The notes beneath the pieces were generated by a model. It saw only the letters and a program-made list of their open reading frames with translations, ran no database searches and was not told the origin of the DNA. Position numbers and translations under genes: made by a program. 64,000 nt of DNA, taken from contig JAULBX010025065.1 of the NCBI GenBank assembly GCA_032358255.1, forward strand, positions 1-64,000, written 5' to 3'. The DNA is from Heterotrichella gracilis. Lineage: Eukaryota > Sar > Xanthophyceae > Tribonematales > Xanthonemataceae. Positions 22,385-34,145 of the stretch are shown one piece after another; position 1 is the stretch's first letter, and each line of letters opens with the position of its first letter.

Positions 22385-25300
22385 CTACTCAGCATCAAAG
22401 CTGACCTCGGGGTCCGACCTCTCCGCTAGGGTCACCTTGATCTCCAGGTCCTCATCCCCGCGCTTGATCCCCACGCTCACCTCCTGGCCCACCTTGCAGT
22501 CGTCCAGCTTCTGCAGCAGGTCGGTCTGGGTGCGCACACGCTTGCCCTCAATGCTGGTGATGATGTCGCCCAGCACCAGCCTGCCGCGGTTGTCCCTGCA
22601 GGGGTAAAAGCTGTGGTTCAGAAAACCCTAAACCCTAAACCAGGGCGGAAAGCTGGTGGTGACGTCGCCCAGCACCAGTCTGCCTCTGAGCTGTGGTTGA
22701 GAAAACCCTAGACCCTAAACCAGAGTTCATAGCTGTGGCTGAGAAATTCCCAGACCCTAAGCCATGGTTGGAAGCTGTGGTTAGACCATTATGCTAACTC
22801 GGGCAAGCTGTAGACACCAAGTGAACCCTAACCAAGACCTGTCCCACACCCTTGAAGGCCTGAACCCAAACCCCTAAACCCTAACCTAGATCCCCACCTG
22901 ACTGTGCCAATCATGCCCGCCTTAAATGCAGGGCTCCCAGGTGGCACATCCAGCACCAGCACCCCCTCCACCCCTATCTGCCTCAGGGTCTGCGGGGGGG
23001 CAATGGTGATGCCCAGCACAGGCCGAATCACCTTGCCGTAGGTGATGATCTGGTCAACCAGCCCCTGCAAGGGTTGATAATGATCAAGCAACATCATCTG
23101 CGTAGGGTTTAGTCTTTAGAGTTTAGGATTAACACAGATCAAGCAACATCGCACAGCGGTGACAGGTGTGCCATTGCAATCCACAGCTTGCAGCCATTCA
23201 TGCTACGCGTGGTGCATAGCACGCAGACAGATTCTAAACCCTAAACGGGTTCAGGCTAAACCCTGTCTTAAAGCATGCTTCATGCGTCATGCAATCTCCT
23301 GGACTAGTCGCGTTTGTAAATGTTAAGGCGATGGCGAGTTCTCGTAATTTCAGCATTATGTCCGCCGCCGCAACAGGGTTCATCCAGCTGTTGAGAAACT
23401 ACAAAAACTTGCATTGCATAGCCTGGATCATGCTATGCACTTCCCTGGATACAGCGCATCCATGCATGTCCCCCATGATCCATGTGATTCTGCTACCCTG
23501 GTAACTATGCCGAGGATATATCAATATACTGACTAGTGTAGTAATTAAGAGCAACAACCCGATGAAGGCTGGGAATGCCTCTCGTGCTTCTATACAGTCA
23601 TGTGTATAAAAGTATGTAAGTGTACCCTTGGCATGCCCCTGCTCACCTTCACTGTGTCAACAGGGATGGCGAAGCCCACCCCCGAAGATGATCCCTTGCC
23701 TGTGGGGTCTGCAATTGCTGTGTTCACGCCGATGAGGCGCCCTTTACTGTCCAGCAGCACACCCCCAGAGTTGCCGGGGTTGATGGCGGCGTCGGTTTGG
23801 ACCACGTTGCGGATGGGGACGCCTCGGTACCCTAACCGCACAAACCCGGGTTAGCAAAAGCAAACTGGACAACTGCCTCTTACACCCATGAAGTCTACAA
23901 ACCATAAACCCTAAACCTAACCCTAGACAAGTCTACCTGCATGCAGGACCGGGTACAGTCAAGGCCTGCACCATGTGATGCCCTGCGTGAGCATGTGGTC
24001 CAGGCCAAACCCTAACCCCGAATACCCTGAACCTACACCTGCGCACCTGTGGCCAGCTCCCTGCCCACCCCATTACTGATCCCCTGGGTGAGCGTGCGCT
24101 CTAGACCAAACCCTAACCCCTGTGCACCCCAAACCCTACACCCCAGTGCACACAAACCCTACACAAACCCTAACACCTGCGCACCTGTGGCCAGCTCCCT
24201 GCCCACCCCACTGATGATCCCCTGCGTGAGCGTGTGGTCCAGGCCAAAGGGGTTGCCGATGGCGTACACCCGCTGCCCCACAAGTAGGTTGACGCTGCTG
24301 CCCAGGCTCACCGGCTTGAGCTCCTTCAGCTTTTCAGCAGGGATGTCCAGCAGCTGGAGAACTGCGATGTCTTTGTCTGGATCGGCGCCAACCAGCTGCA
24401 TGGGGAGGGTGTTTTCAGTGTGTTTAGGGTTTTTTGGTGATGTGTAGGGCAGGGAGTGATGCGATGCGAGGTGCATTGCGTAGGCGTGCAGCGCTTGGGC
24501 GGAGAGGAAATACACCTCATTACTGATGCTAGATTAATAATGCTCCTTGCGCTTGTGAGCAGGGATGCCCAGCAACTGGAGCACCGCGCACATGCGTGAC
24601 TTACACAAATGCCACCGGCACATGCAAAGTCTACTTTGCAACTGCGGAAACCCTAAACCCTAAACATGCATGCGCACCTTTGCCTTGTACACCGACTGGT
24701 CGATGAGCGCCACCTGGACCTCGGACGCCCCCCTGACCACATGGAAATTGGTCACCAGGTGCCCTTTCTTGTCCCAAATGAAACCCGACCCCGTCCCCAC
24801 CGGCACCTTCTGGACGTCCAAAGTGCTGTAGCCCTTGCGCACCGCCACGTCAGCGATGTTGGCGATGTTGACCACAGAGGGTGTGGCGTCCTGGAACAGC
24901 TCGACTGTCTTGCGCTCATCAGGTGCGAGATCAGAGGAGTCTGGTGCCTGGTCAAACAGGAAAGGTATAAGACGGTAACCCGCCATTCCGGTGCGCGAAT
25001 GTCCGGGACATACAGGCGCCTTACGTGCCAGAAAAAGCAAAACCACAATCCCATAACCAACCCCAACAAATGGTGTCGTATGCAGAGGAAAGCAGAGTCA
25101 TTCATCCATGCGGTATTGGGACTGCTGATGCTGTAGCCGATTGGCATGTACCAGTGCTATAGCGGTTGGCATGCTATAGCAGGTTGGCATGTCACAGAAC
25201 CCAATGCACAGTGGGAATGCCAATGCTGACCCCGCCTCAACAGAGGTTGTGCGCCATGAAAGGCCGACGTGCGCCGTGCCAACAGCAGCGATTCAGGGTT

Positions 25301-26116
25301 TAGGGTTTAGGGTTCAGCATCACAGGCAGTACCTTCATCTCCAGCGTGGCTGGTGCTGCCTCCGTCTTTTGTCCAAACACGCCCATGAACCCAAGCCCCT
25401 CTGCCTGCGCCTGTGAGGGGCTGCCCACCGTCAGGGCCACGCACAGGGCTGCCACCCCAGCTAGGGAAGCCAGGCGGGCAGTCCAGGAGGGCTGCTGCTC
25501 CTGCACAGGGTTTCGGGATCAGAGTTTAGGGTGTAGGGTTTATATTGTAGGGTCGAAGGTTATGGCGGGCAGTCCAGGGGGGCTGCTGCTCCTGCACAGG
25601 CCAAGTAGATAGTAGTTAGAAAACCAGGTAAATAGGGGCGGAAACATTGCCTGGATAGTCCTTGCAGCACGGACGCGAGGTTGTAGGGTTTAGGGTTTAG
25701 AACGTAGGGTTGAGGGCTGGCAGACCAGGACCAGCAGCCCTCCTGCATAGGGTTTAGGGTTTGTGATCAGCCGTTATGTACGGTATCGCTGCAGGACAGC
25801 CAAAAGACAGCAGAAGGCAACCCATTGTTCGGCGTGAAGGATATGCATATGCCCGCACCTGTGCACTGGAACTTGTTGACCCTGACCGCAGAGCTGCACT
25901 GACGGAGAGGTGGTAGCCCTGCCACCGCTCCAGGCGGCTACCATCCGCACGCCTGACACGGAATGGCGTGAAACCTCCAAGACCACTCCCGTGATGGCTA
26001 GCGATGGACCGGAACCTTCCAGATGCACCCTGGGTGCACCTGGGAGTGGGCGTAGCGCAGCATATGTTGCGCCGCAAGACCGCGGCCCCAAAGCGAGTGG
26101 GTAGTGTTGTCGCCAT
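22385..26116 (-). CDS. Chloroplast Deg/HtrA serine protease, DEG1 type
   Basis: Seven exons (26116-25859, 25500-25333, 24947-24678, 24395-24185, 23831-23647, 23064-22898, 22595-22385) join in phase to 489 aa. Residues 1-86 are a Ser/Arg/Ala-rich chloroplast transit peptide. Residues 87-119 add a hydrophobic lumen-targeting segment ending AQA, with cleavage expected after A119. The trypsin-like domain has H211 (TNFHVV), D241 (DKDIAVL) and S324 (NPGNSGG). One PDZ domain follows at about 365-489, with [14 protein letters not shown] near 423. The single PDZ and the block [33 protein letters not shown] match DEG1 rather than DEG5, which lacks a PDZ. DEG1 works in the thylakoid lumen as a pH-activated hexamer degrading damaged PsbA/D1 and assisting PSII assembly. 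The introns contain copies of exon edges among telomere-like motifs (separate entries). It is divergent to the antiporter gene. Confidence 0.93.
22604..22900 (-). repeat. Tandem telomere-motif units in DEG1 last intron
   Basis: At least three related units, each with GCTGTGG-T-AGAAA followed by CCCTAAACC-type sequence, start near 22610, 22690 and 22733, with more CCCTAAACCCTAACC near 22872-22890. A diverged copy of the last-exon start (GTCGCCCAGCACCAG plus flanks) sits at 22652-22690; the true exon sequence is at 22561-22595. Confidence 0.7.
23968..24247 (-). repeat. Exon-edge copies in DEG1 intron (donor side)
   Basis: The 3' end of the exon encoding the [12 protein letters not shown] segment (24185-24247, with its donor) is repeated at about 24044-24108 with few changes and, in part, at 23968-24006. 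CCCTAACCCC and CCCTACAC motifs fill the gaps. The nearer copy keeps the GT donor context. Confidence 0.8.
24558..24594 (-). repeat. Exon fragment copy in DEG1 intron
   Basis: GAGCAGGGATGCCCAGCAAC and the following bases repeat, with mismatches, the exon segment at 24339-24372 that encodes part of the region after the catalytic Asp. It lies in the neighbouring intron upstream of that exon, followed at 24649 by CCCTAAACCCTAAAC. Confidence 0.6.
25476..25754 (-). repeat. Three copies of a DEG1 exon start
   Basis: The start of exon 2 with its acceptor (minus-strand CTGTGCAG then GAGCAGCAGCCC) is at 25476-25507. Close copies lie at 25563-25600 and 25717-25748, inside intron 1, separated by TTTAGGG-type motifs at 25520-25550, 25680-25700 and 25748-25760. 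Each copy retains an AG that could act as an acceptor. A true transit-peptide exon exists further upstream, so these are extra. Confidence 0.8.
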
Positions 26117-27219
26117 TCCTGTGGAGGGGGAGTTATTCCGGGTGGGCGATGTGGGCAGTGAGGACCACCACATGATGGGACGGCATGCCACAAAAAACAA
26201 GGCTGACCGTGTGCTGTTCGATAGTTTATCCACACACGGTTCACCAGATACCTTCTCATGTCGTGTGAGCCTAGTTTAAACTTTCCTTTTTGCATATGCT
26301 CTTCCAAGGCTTGCTATATGTCACCATGCTGAGTGGATGCATGTATCACGCATGGATAGATGGCCAACATGACACCCAGTCTCAAACCATATATCAGTGC
26401 AAGTGCTTTCAGTATCTGAATCGGACGCAGTTTGTCGTGTCGGTAGGCAGGGTAAGCGGTATATATGCACGGAAAACCCACCCAGTTGTTTTACCACAAC
26501 GAGGAAACACTAGTGCCACAGTAGTACTGTCCAGCGATGTCAAAGTTGTATGCTTGCCTGCACTTCAATACGCCCGAGACGCAAACAGTTGCTTTATATA
26601 CTCACATATGCGCGCCGTGCTACAGCGGAATACCCCTAATAGCCCACAAACTTGTGGCACAAGTCACTGCTGCAGCTGAGCTTCTTAGCCAGAAACCCTA
26701 GCGTAGGGCTCCACCAAGGCTCGAGCCCAACCGGTGTCAAGTTTAACCCCAGATGTTCCTGCAGCACATACACGCAGGACCATGCACAAGGCTTGCAAAA
26801 GGCGGGATCTTTGTGCCAGGATAGCGAGCTTCCTGTTGCCTCCGACTTGGCCTGCTCAAAGCGTAGGGTTCAGGCCACTGTGGGGTGGGCGCGGACTGGC
26901 GTTCGGGAATATTTGGTACAACAGTACCACAACTCAGCGCATTGGCTCTGAACGCTTTGTTGGTTTGGTATCGATAGCACTTGCGCAACCAAAGCCAAGC
27001 GCCCATATAGAACCCGTGAGTGCAAGCTTGCTGCGACTCCGGGTGTGCTCGTGAGGATCAGTACTGCTCAAGTCGGTGTTGTACCTGTATAGAGCCTGTT
27101 CCACCGCGGTCTGCGGTCCGCAGACAAAAGTTTTAAGCAACGGTCTGCCAGATACGTGTACCATAGCTGTTGGGTACTTATCCAGCTTGTAGAGGCTTTT
27201 GAGAGTTCCGTTTTGCGCC
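26117..27219. promoter_or_regulatory. Divergent region DEG1/antiporter
   Basis: About 1.1 kb separates the start codons of the chloroplast protease (minus) and the antiporter (plus). ORFs here are short. The region should hold both promoters and 5' UTRs. No defined element is claimed. Confidence 0.45.
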
Positions 27220-30200
27220 ATGGTGGAGGTGCATACAGAAGGGGAGGACCACCACCCTGCCACCCCCGCAGAGCTGCACTGGAAAGAGAAGCTAAAGACA
27301 GGTGGGGGCTGGTGCTGGAATATCCTGGAGTAGTCCCCTTCAGTGTTCATCCTCAGACTTTGCTGCATAAGGGACCACCATCTGCACAGATGCATGCGTG
27401 CTACTCAGCAGGTACTTGGGTTCCAGCAGTGCCCAGCTTGCACTAAGTAGCGGCCAGCGTTGCACAGCTTGCACCACCACCCCCAGACCCAGAGCGGTCT
27501 GCTGCTGCTGCCGTGCTGCTTGATACCACCCCGCCATCCCGCAGCGCTTTTGCAACTGGGCACCCTTTTTTCCTGCAAGGGGTTGCTGCACATATGGCAA
27601 GGTCTTCCCCAGTTCGGTGGCGCAGCAGCAGCAGTAGACATCACCCCACCATTTGCACCCCTACATGCGCACCCTCTATGCTTGCTGCCGCCCCATGTCT
27701 AGGACCCTTTCGCCCGCGTGGAGCCAGTTGCATCCCCGGTCTCGGGGCGCCTGCATTCGCACAAGCAATTCAAACCACATGACCTGCTTGGAAACACGGG
27801 TGGAGGGGGATCCACCTCTGTCCACAGTGGCCCCTCCAGGCCATGCCCCTTACCTGAACCCAGCTGTCTATTACTGCCAGTCACCAGCTGCGCAAACCCT
27901 AAACCCTAAACCCATTCCCTGTTGCCCACTCCCCGGCCCCCGAGCTCACCCATGTACCCCTGCGCAGACGCTAAAAAGGGAGTGGCCTACGCCATCATCT
28001 TGTTCATCCTGTGGGCAGGTGAGGCAATGTCCTGGTGGGTGCACCACACATGGGCACACCCTGCAACCACACGTACTTTGAAACTACACGCTCTCTGAAA
28101 CCACGCATGTATGGTCATATCTGAAAGCAGCGCAGGCAAGCGGTAGCTTCTTGCCTTAGCAGACCATATCCGCATGCAAGTGGTGCTGAAACGCACACCC
28201 CATGACCAGGTGCCCCCTGCTGCGCTGCATGGCACTTGCCCCCTGGCATCCTCGCACGTGCGCACCTCAATACGCTCAGGATGCAGGCATCATCTCCCCT
28301 CACCACCTCAATTCATCACCTGAATGACATCAGGCCCGCCATTGCATCCTCACCCGCACACCTCAACAAGCCCCTCCCTGTCCTCCCACCCACGCCGCAC
28401 CTCTTATTACCCTAAACCCTACACCCTAAACGCAGGCCTCTACGTGTCCATCGCCAGCGTGTTCCTGCCCAAGCTCAACCCTAAACCCTACACCCTACAC
28501 GCAGGCCTCTACCTGTCCATCGGCAGCGTATTCCTGCCCAAGGACGGTTACGTGTGGTGCATCATATTCGTGTGGGGCGCCGCGCACGTGGGCGGATGGC
28601 TCATCACATGGCTCAAGATGCCCTCGCTGCTGGGCATGCTGCTGGCGGGCATGTTCCTGGTGAACGTTCCGGGGGAGCTGCTGTATGGTCTTAAGTCCAA
28701 GTGGGCCAAGGAGCTGAGATACGGGTCGTTGTCCATACTGTTCCTGCAGGTGCGGAATACCCTTAAACCCTGAAAACCCTAAACCTTAAACCCTACTCAG
28801 AGTGTATGGTGGACCAAGGAGCTGAGTTATGGTTCATGTCCATACTTGTTCTGCACGAACTGCATCCCATACCCTAAACCTCACCTCTAAACCCTACTCA
28901 TCCTGTACTTGCAAGGTGCTAGCAAACCCTATCCACGTGAAAAGGAGCCCGCACACCTCCACCCACCCCCATCCCCCACCACCCCTGTTCCCCTCCCCAA
29001 CCTCCCATCACCCAACCCTGCTGCATCCCCACCCGCCCCGTCCCATTGCTCCACCTCCACCCCCCACACACGTTCCACCTCCACCCCACCCCCCACTCCT
29101 GCAGTATGAGCATCCCTAGAGACCTGCCACCTTATGTCAGTTTATAAGCTTCCATGAGCTTCGTCCGCACCTTTTTGGTAACCCTAAACCCTAAACCCAC
29201 CCCCCACTCCTGCAGTCTGGGCTGGAGCAGGACCTGAGCGTGTTCAAGCGGGTGGGCTGGGTGGCTGCGCGCCTGCTTGTCATCCCAGGGGTGGTGGAGG
29301 CGTTTGTGGCGGGGGGCGTTGCGGTCCCCATCTTCAACATGCCGGTGCTGCTGGCATTTGCTATGGGGTTCATTTTGAAGCCCATCGACCCTGCCATCGC
29401 CATCCAGCTCATGTTCCAGTTCCAGCAGCAGGGCATGGGTGTGGCCAAGGTACGGTGGATGGATGTGGCGTTAGGGTCCAGGTTTAGGGTTATGGAGTAG
29501 GGTTGAGGGTGCCATCCAGCTCATGTTCCAGTTCCAGCAGCAGGGCATGGGTGTGGCCAAGGTAGGGTGAGGGTACTTGGCTTTAGGGTCCAGATTTAGG
29601 GTCTAGTTTAGGATTTTTGGGTCCGGGCCAGTTCATGTAGTACTAGGGTAGGGCTTTATAGAGCAGGTTTAGGGCTCTGCTTTAGGGTTTAGGGTCGGGA
29701 GTTAGCTCATGCTCCAGTTCCAGCAGCAGGGTCATAGGGGTGGTTGCCATACTGCCGATTGGGCGTTGTTTGGTACAGCTGATGGGCATGTGAAAGGGAA
29801 ACAAGGCAAAGGAAGACCATTCCGCACCTGTTACAAGCGCCCAAACGTCTTGCATACGCCGCGCAACCAATCCCAGCCGTCACATGCTGGACATCCCTCA
29901 CCATAGCCAATTGGTTAACCCAGCAAAGAGCAGCTAAATGATGTAGGACTGGCTTGACGACTGCAATATCAACATGCTTTCCCCACTGGAATATTCATAT
30001 GCTTTACACACCCGTGCAGGGCTTAATTGCTGCATATGAATGCATGTAACTAATTAATTAACCAACCCGTGCAGGGCATTCCCGCCATGGTTGTCGCCGC
30101 CGCCAGTTTCGACGATCTGGTTGCAATTATCTTCTACACACTCTTCATCTCATTTGCACTCAAGGACGCAAGCAGCAACATGGCCTATGCAATCGCCAAG

Positions 30201-33200
30201 GGGCCCCTGAACATCGTGGTGGGGATCGGGCTGGGGACTGCAGGCGCGCTCATTGCGTCCGCGACTAAAATCTGGACGTCCCGTGCTCGGCGATCGGCAC
30301 TGGTTATTATTTACACGCTGTCTTCTATGTATCTATGTGCGTGTGTGGGGAGGTGGGGGAAGGGTGGACAGGAAGGGTATTGTTGGCATTTGAGGATTAC
30401 GATTTGGTAGTAGGGCTTTGGTTTTCTCTGTCTTGCGCACCGTATTTGTGTAGCTGATTGTTTTCTTTCTTTCCTGTATTTTTGTGCGCCTGCCCAATGA
30501 TTCACAATGCGGCTGCATGAAATAAATGTAGGATACATTTCAACACTTTAGAAATGGTAATATTGTTATAAATGTCTAACCATTGCTGCAGGCTTCAAGT
30601 ACGACTACACCGGTGGCGGCGTGCTGTGCGCCATCATCCTGGGTGCATCCATCAACATCATGTGGACTGCCGGGTGGCCAAAGAAGCTGTCAATAGGTGC
30701 GCTGCAGCCCCTGGACTGATCAGGCATGATTACTGCCTGATCTGATCGTGCCTGATCAGTGCCTAATCTGATCGTGCCTGATCAGTGCCTGATCTGATCG
30801 TGCCTGATCGCTGCCTAATCTGATCGTGCCTGATCAGTGCCTAATCAGTGCCTGATCTGATCGTGCCTGATCGCTGCCTGATCTGGCCATGTCTGATCGA
30901 TGCCTAATCTGGTCATGCCATTGGTGCACTGGCGCTTACCTCAGCACTGTCTCAGCACCTGCCTGATCATCGCCTGGTCGTTTTTTGGGAAGGGGGGGCG
31001 CTGGTACCTCTTACATGGTCATGCCACAGCCTCGCATGCGCACAATGAAGCCTGCACCCCTTCCCTGCCTGGTCTTGCCGCTGCTATGTATGCACTTACA
31101 GCAACCATTTGTATAAGTAATGATATGACCCGCAGCAACATGCCGCTATGAGACTGCATGTACCCTGCTCTTCTGACTACGGTGCTGGACTCGTGGAACA
31201 AACAAAACCAACGGGACTCCCCCAAACCCTAGACACTAAACCCAAAACTCTAAACCCTGCAGGCTCCAGGCCGCAGTACGCCATCCTGGTTGAGCACGAC
31301 GTGAGGGTGTTCTGGAAGTGGATCTGCGAGCCGCTGTTGTTTGGACTGGTGGGCACAACAGTCAACTTCCACACAATCAACGCCTCCATCATCCCAAAGT
31401 CGGTCGCGGTCATCTTCATTGGTGGGTGTCGCCCTAAACCCTAGGTCACCGGCTTAAGACCCTAAGCCCATGGCGTAAACCCCAACCTGCTGCCTGGAAC
31501 CCCAAACCCACTGCTTGAAATCCCCAAACCACTGCCCATTCCCAACCCAATGCTTGACAACGCCAACCCACTGGCCGAGATCCTCAGGGCACTGGCCTGT
31601 GGGTGCGGAGAGGCCGCCAATGCCTCGCTCGCATCCTTGCTGGTGCAGTGTGGTATTGGTTCAACCATGGCCAATCGCTTTGCCCCGCCCCTGCCTGCCT
31701 GGGCCGCAAACCACCCGTGCACTGCCACGACCACCACAGCACCACACCTGCCGCCATGTGTCTTGTCCCTCCTGTAAATTATTTCTTTTCTTTATCAACC
31801 GTGTTCAACCCCCTTGCCCTCAGGCTGGATGCAGTAACCACACATGCATAACACAATGGATTTTCATTATATTGATCCTTATAATCTTATGGATTTCCAT
31901 TATCTTTATTCTTAAATAGTTTTGTACCCCTTGCCCTCAGGCTGGACGGTGCGCATGGTCACCACATTTTCCAATTTTGAACATCCTTTGTTTTATTAAA
32001 TGTTATTACTTGCGTTTTATTTTACCCCTTGCCCTCAGGCTGGACGGTGCGCATGTTCACCACCTTCTTCTCAGTGGCGGGCGCTGGCCTGACCATCAAG
32101 GAGCGACTGTTTGTGGTGTGCGCGTGGACGCCAAAGGCATCGGTGCAGGCGGCGCTGGCATCAGCCCCTCTGGACCTCATCCTGGTGCGAAAACCCTAAA
32201 CCCTAGACAGCTTTCTTCCCCACTGAGTCACTGGTACCTAGACCCTAAGAGCTACTTCCCCCCTATACCGCATCCTGGTACCCTCAACTCTGACACCTGG
32301 CCTATAAACCCTAATAGCCATTCCTGATTGTCCAAATCCCTGTCAAGCAACCCAATCCCCGTGCCGCAGCTGAGCAACATGGGCCCCGAGTGGGTGAAGT
32401 GGGGCAACGACATCCTGGTCACCGCCCTCTTCGCGGTGCTCATTTGTGGCCCCCTGGGGGTGCTCATCATCACGTTTCTGTGCCCCAAATTGCTGGACAA
32501 GGACCCTGTGGTTGAGGAGCCACCCACCGAACATGAGCTGGATCCAGTGACCTCTTTCCTTGCCAAGCGGGGCCAGAGCAGCACGCACAAGCTGCGGCCC
32601 AGGAGGGTGGGGACTGCACCCCCTGCGGTGAGTGATGTGGAGGGGAAGCGGACCATCGCCAGCACAGTCTGGCAGTCTTTCCACGAAAGGTGGGTGGGCC
32701 CTGGACCCTAAACTTGAACCCTGAGCCTGTGCATGGTAGCAGAATGGCGTTAAGGGTGTGTGTGCGCGTTTGTGGTCGCAGGGCTTGGGGGAGGCTGTGC
32801 AGGGCACATGGGTGCTGGTAGACTGTGTGACGCTTGGCTGATGCAGTGACGGTTCATTGCATGCGATCATTGCATGCGATCATGCGGTACAGGCACATTA
32901 GACAGCGCAATATGATTGTGGCAAGGGCTCGCATGGATAAGGGTGCCTGCTCGTTAACAGATTTGCAACGCTTCAGCACCCTAATTTAGGGCCTAAAAAG
33001 TCACTTGCCACGGATCCGAAGCCTAACGCCGTAAACCCTCATCACCCCAAACCCTCACAGTCCCAAAACCCTCCCGTAGGGTTGCCGACGAGGTCCTTGA
33101 GGAGGACCTGCTTGAGGAGGAGGATGCCGAGGTGGCGGAGACGCTGGCGGAGATTGAGACCTGCGTGTACAATGTGGCTGAAGCCGCAGAGACAGGTTGG

Positions 33201-33806
33201 GCAGGAATGAGTAAACAAACAAATATGAATGATAAATATGTAGCCTGTCGTTGGACAGTTTTTGGGGTCATACATGTGAAACAGCCACACCCTGCACCCT
33301 GCACCCTACCGTGGCTTGCATATTCCTTCAGCGCGCCTTGGCCAGCACCGTTGAAGCAACCCAAGCCCTAACCCTAACCCTACGCAGCTTGCGCTAAGCC
33401 TAACCCTCTGTTTGGGCCACTGACTAACGCGCTCCCCCTGCCAGGTATACAATAACACAGCATACAACTGCAACCCTTACCTAACCCTAACCCTAACCCT
33501 GACCCTGACCCTAACCATCCATGTGCTCCACTGACGACCGCTCTCCCCCTGCCAGGCGACAAGGAGGCCGTCAAGCTGGCCACCCGCCAGCTCAACGTCA
33601 ACGTGCGCAACCTGCGCCAGCGCATCCTGCGCTCCCACGGCGTGGGCAGCGAGGCCGCGGAGGAGGTCCTGGGGGCGCGCAACTTCTTCCGGCACTCATT
33701 CAGGGTGGTGGGGCGCAGCCAATCAGAGGGTGCGGTGGTTGGTGGCCCGGGGGCGCTGCGCCTGGATGAGCCCGAGGCGATGGTGGGTCTGGAGAAGGAG
33801 TTGTGA
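27220..33806 (+). CDS. SLC9B/NHA-type Na+(Li+)/H+ antiporter (CPA2)
   Basis: Eleven exons (27220-27301, 27968-28018, 28505-28749, 29216-29449, 30075-30282, 30592-30696, 31263-31421, 32039-32184, 32370-32689, 33080-33195, 33556-33806) join in phase to 638 aa. Many hydrophobic helices span residues about 35-440. The hallmark double Asp is D217-D218 in AAASFDDLVAI, as in human NHA2 and bacterial NapA. EPLLFGLVGTTVN and the late block KERLFVVCAWTPKASVQAAL match SLC9B proteins closely. It should exchange cations for protons across the plasma membrane or an endomembrane. The cytosolic C-tail, about 200 residues, is acidic (EVLEEDLLEEEDAEVAETLAEIE) and longer than in animal NHAs. The first-exon assignment (MVEVHTEGEDHH) rests on phase and start context only. 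The donor at 30283 (GTGCTC) is weak. Confidence 0.9.
28413..28504 (+). repeat. 70-bp tandem copy of an antiporter exon start
   Basis: A unit made of CCCTAAACCCTACACCC, an acceptor (CGCAG) and the first 45 coding bases (GLY-SI-SVFLPK) occurs twice, with acceptor ends at 28434 and 28504. The second copy leads into the full exon. The first copy breaks off into the next CCCTAAACCC block. Confidence 0.85.
29400..29745 (+). repeat. Three copies of an antiporter exon end and donor
   Basis: The last 50 bases of the exon ending at 29449 (encoding QLMFQFQQQGMGVAK) recur almost unchanged at 29511-29561, followed by GTAGGG, and in decayed form at 29703-29745. TTTAGGG-like motifs lie between them (29480-29510, 29580-29700). 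Use of the second donor would add 112 bases and reach an in-frame stop. Confidence 0.85.
30716..30970 (+). repeat. Minisatellite in antiporter intron
   Basis: About ten head-to-tail variants of a short unit built from TGCCTGATCTGATCG and TGCCTGATCAGTGCC fill the intron after the exon ending at 30696. Units are 13-20 bases and contain many TGATCA or GATC sites. The array decays toward its right end (CTGGTCATGCC). Confidence 0.85.
31809..32060 (+). repeat. Three copies of an antiporter acceptor and exon start
   Basis: CCCCTTGCCCTCAG followed by GCTGGA occurs at 31809, 31926 and 32026. The third is the true start of the exon at 32039. The second copy keeps about 25 coding bases (WTVRM-TT) before diverging; the first keeps only a few. 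AT-rich DNA separates them rather than telomere-like motifs. Confidence 0.85.
33360..33555 (+). repeat. Telomere-like array with duplicated acceptor
   Basis: CCTAACCCTAACCC-type repeats at 33361-33385 and 33478-33513 (degenerating to CCCTGACCC) flank two copies of a CGCTCCCCCTGCCAG acceptor, one ending near 33444 and the true one at 33555 just before the last antiporter exon. Confidence 0.75.
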
Positions 33807-34145
33807 TGGGGCCCGCGTGGGCCTGGGTTGGGCGGCCAGGGGATATCGCGCAGCCTGGGCAGCGAGGCTGCTGAGGAGGTCCTGGGGGCGCGCAACTTTT
33901 TTCCGGAACTCGTTCAGGGTGGTGGGGCGCAGCCTATTGGAGCGTGCATGGTTGGCGACGCGGGTGGGGGGACGCTGCGTGAAGGCGAGCCCGGGGCGAT
34001 GGTGGGTCTGGAGAAGGAGTTGTGATAGGGGCGAGTGTGGGTAGGGTGGGGCCACCCAATCACAGGGCGCAGATGTTAGGGCGTGGGCGCTGCGCGCAGC
34101 AAGAGTCTGAGGCAATGGTGCACCTGGGAAAGGAGGTGTGCTGGG
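33807..34145 (+). repeat. Tandem decayed copies of the antiporter last exon
   Basis: From 33857 to 34025 the last exon is repeated (SEAAEEVLGARNFF ... EAMVGLEKEL then TGA) with a small frameshift in the middle. A third, weaker copy runs to about 34140. The copy starting near 33828 has an ORF ending in the same residues as the true C-terminus. Confidence 0.8.

Noticed and set aside
25774-26307. 177-codon minus-strand ORF at the DEG1 5' end
   Set aside because: The transit-peptide exon (26116-25859) uses a different frame that joins in phase to exon 2; this longer ORF is an overlapping shadow.
28324-28773. 149-codon ORF spanning both copies of the antiporter exon start
   Set aside because: It reads through intron sequence and both copies by chance; the splice-consistent exon starts at 28505.
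30716-30970. CRISPR-like repeat array
   Set aside because: Units are short, variable and without spacers of constant length; this is a minisatellite in a eukaryotic intron.
33360-33513. True telomere or chromosome end
   Set aside because: CCCTAA motifs are short, degenerate, interspersed and in the interior of a gene; no terminal array is present.
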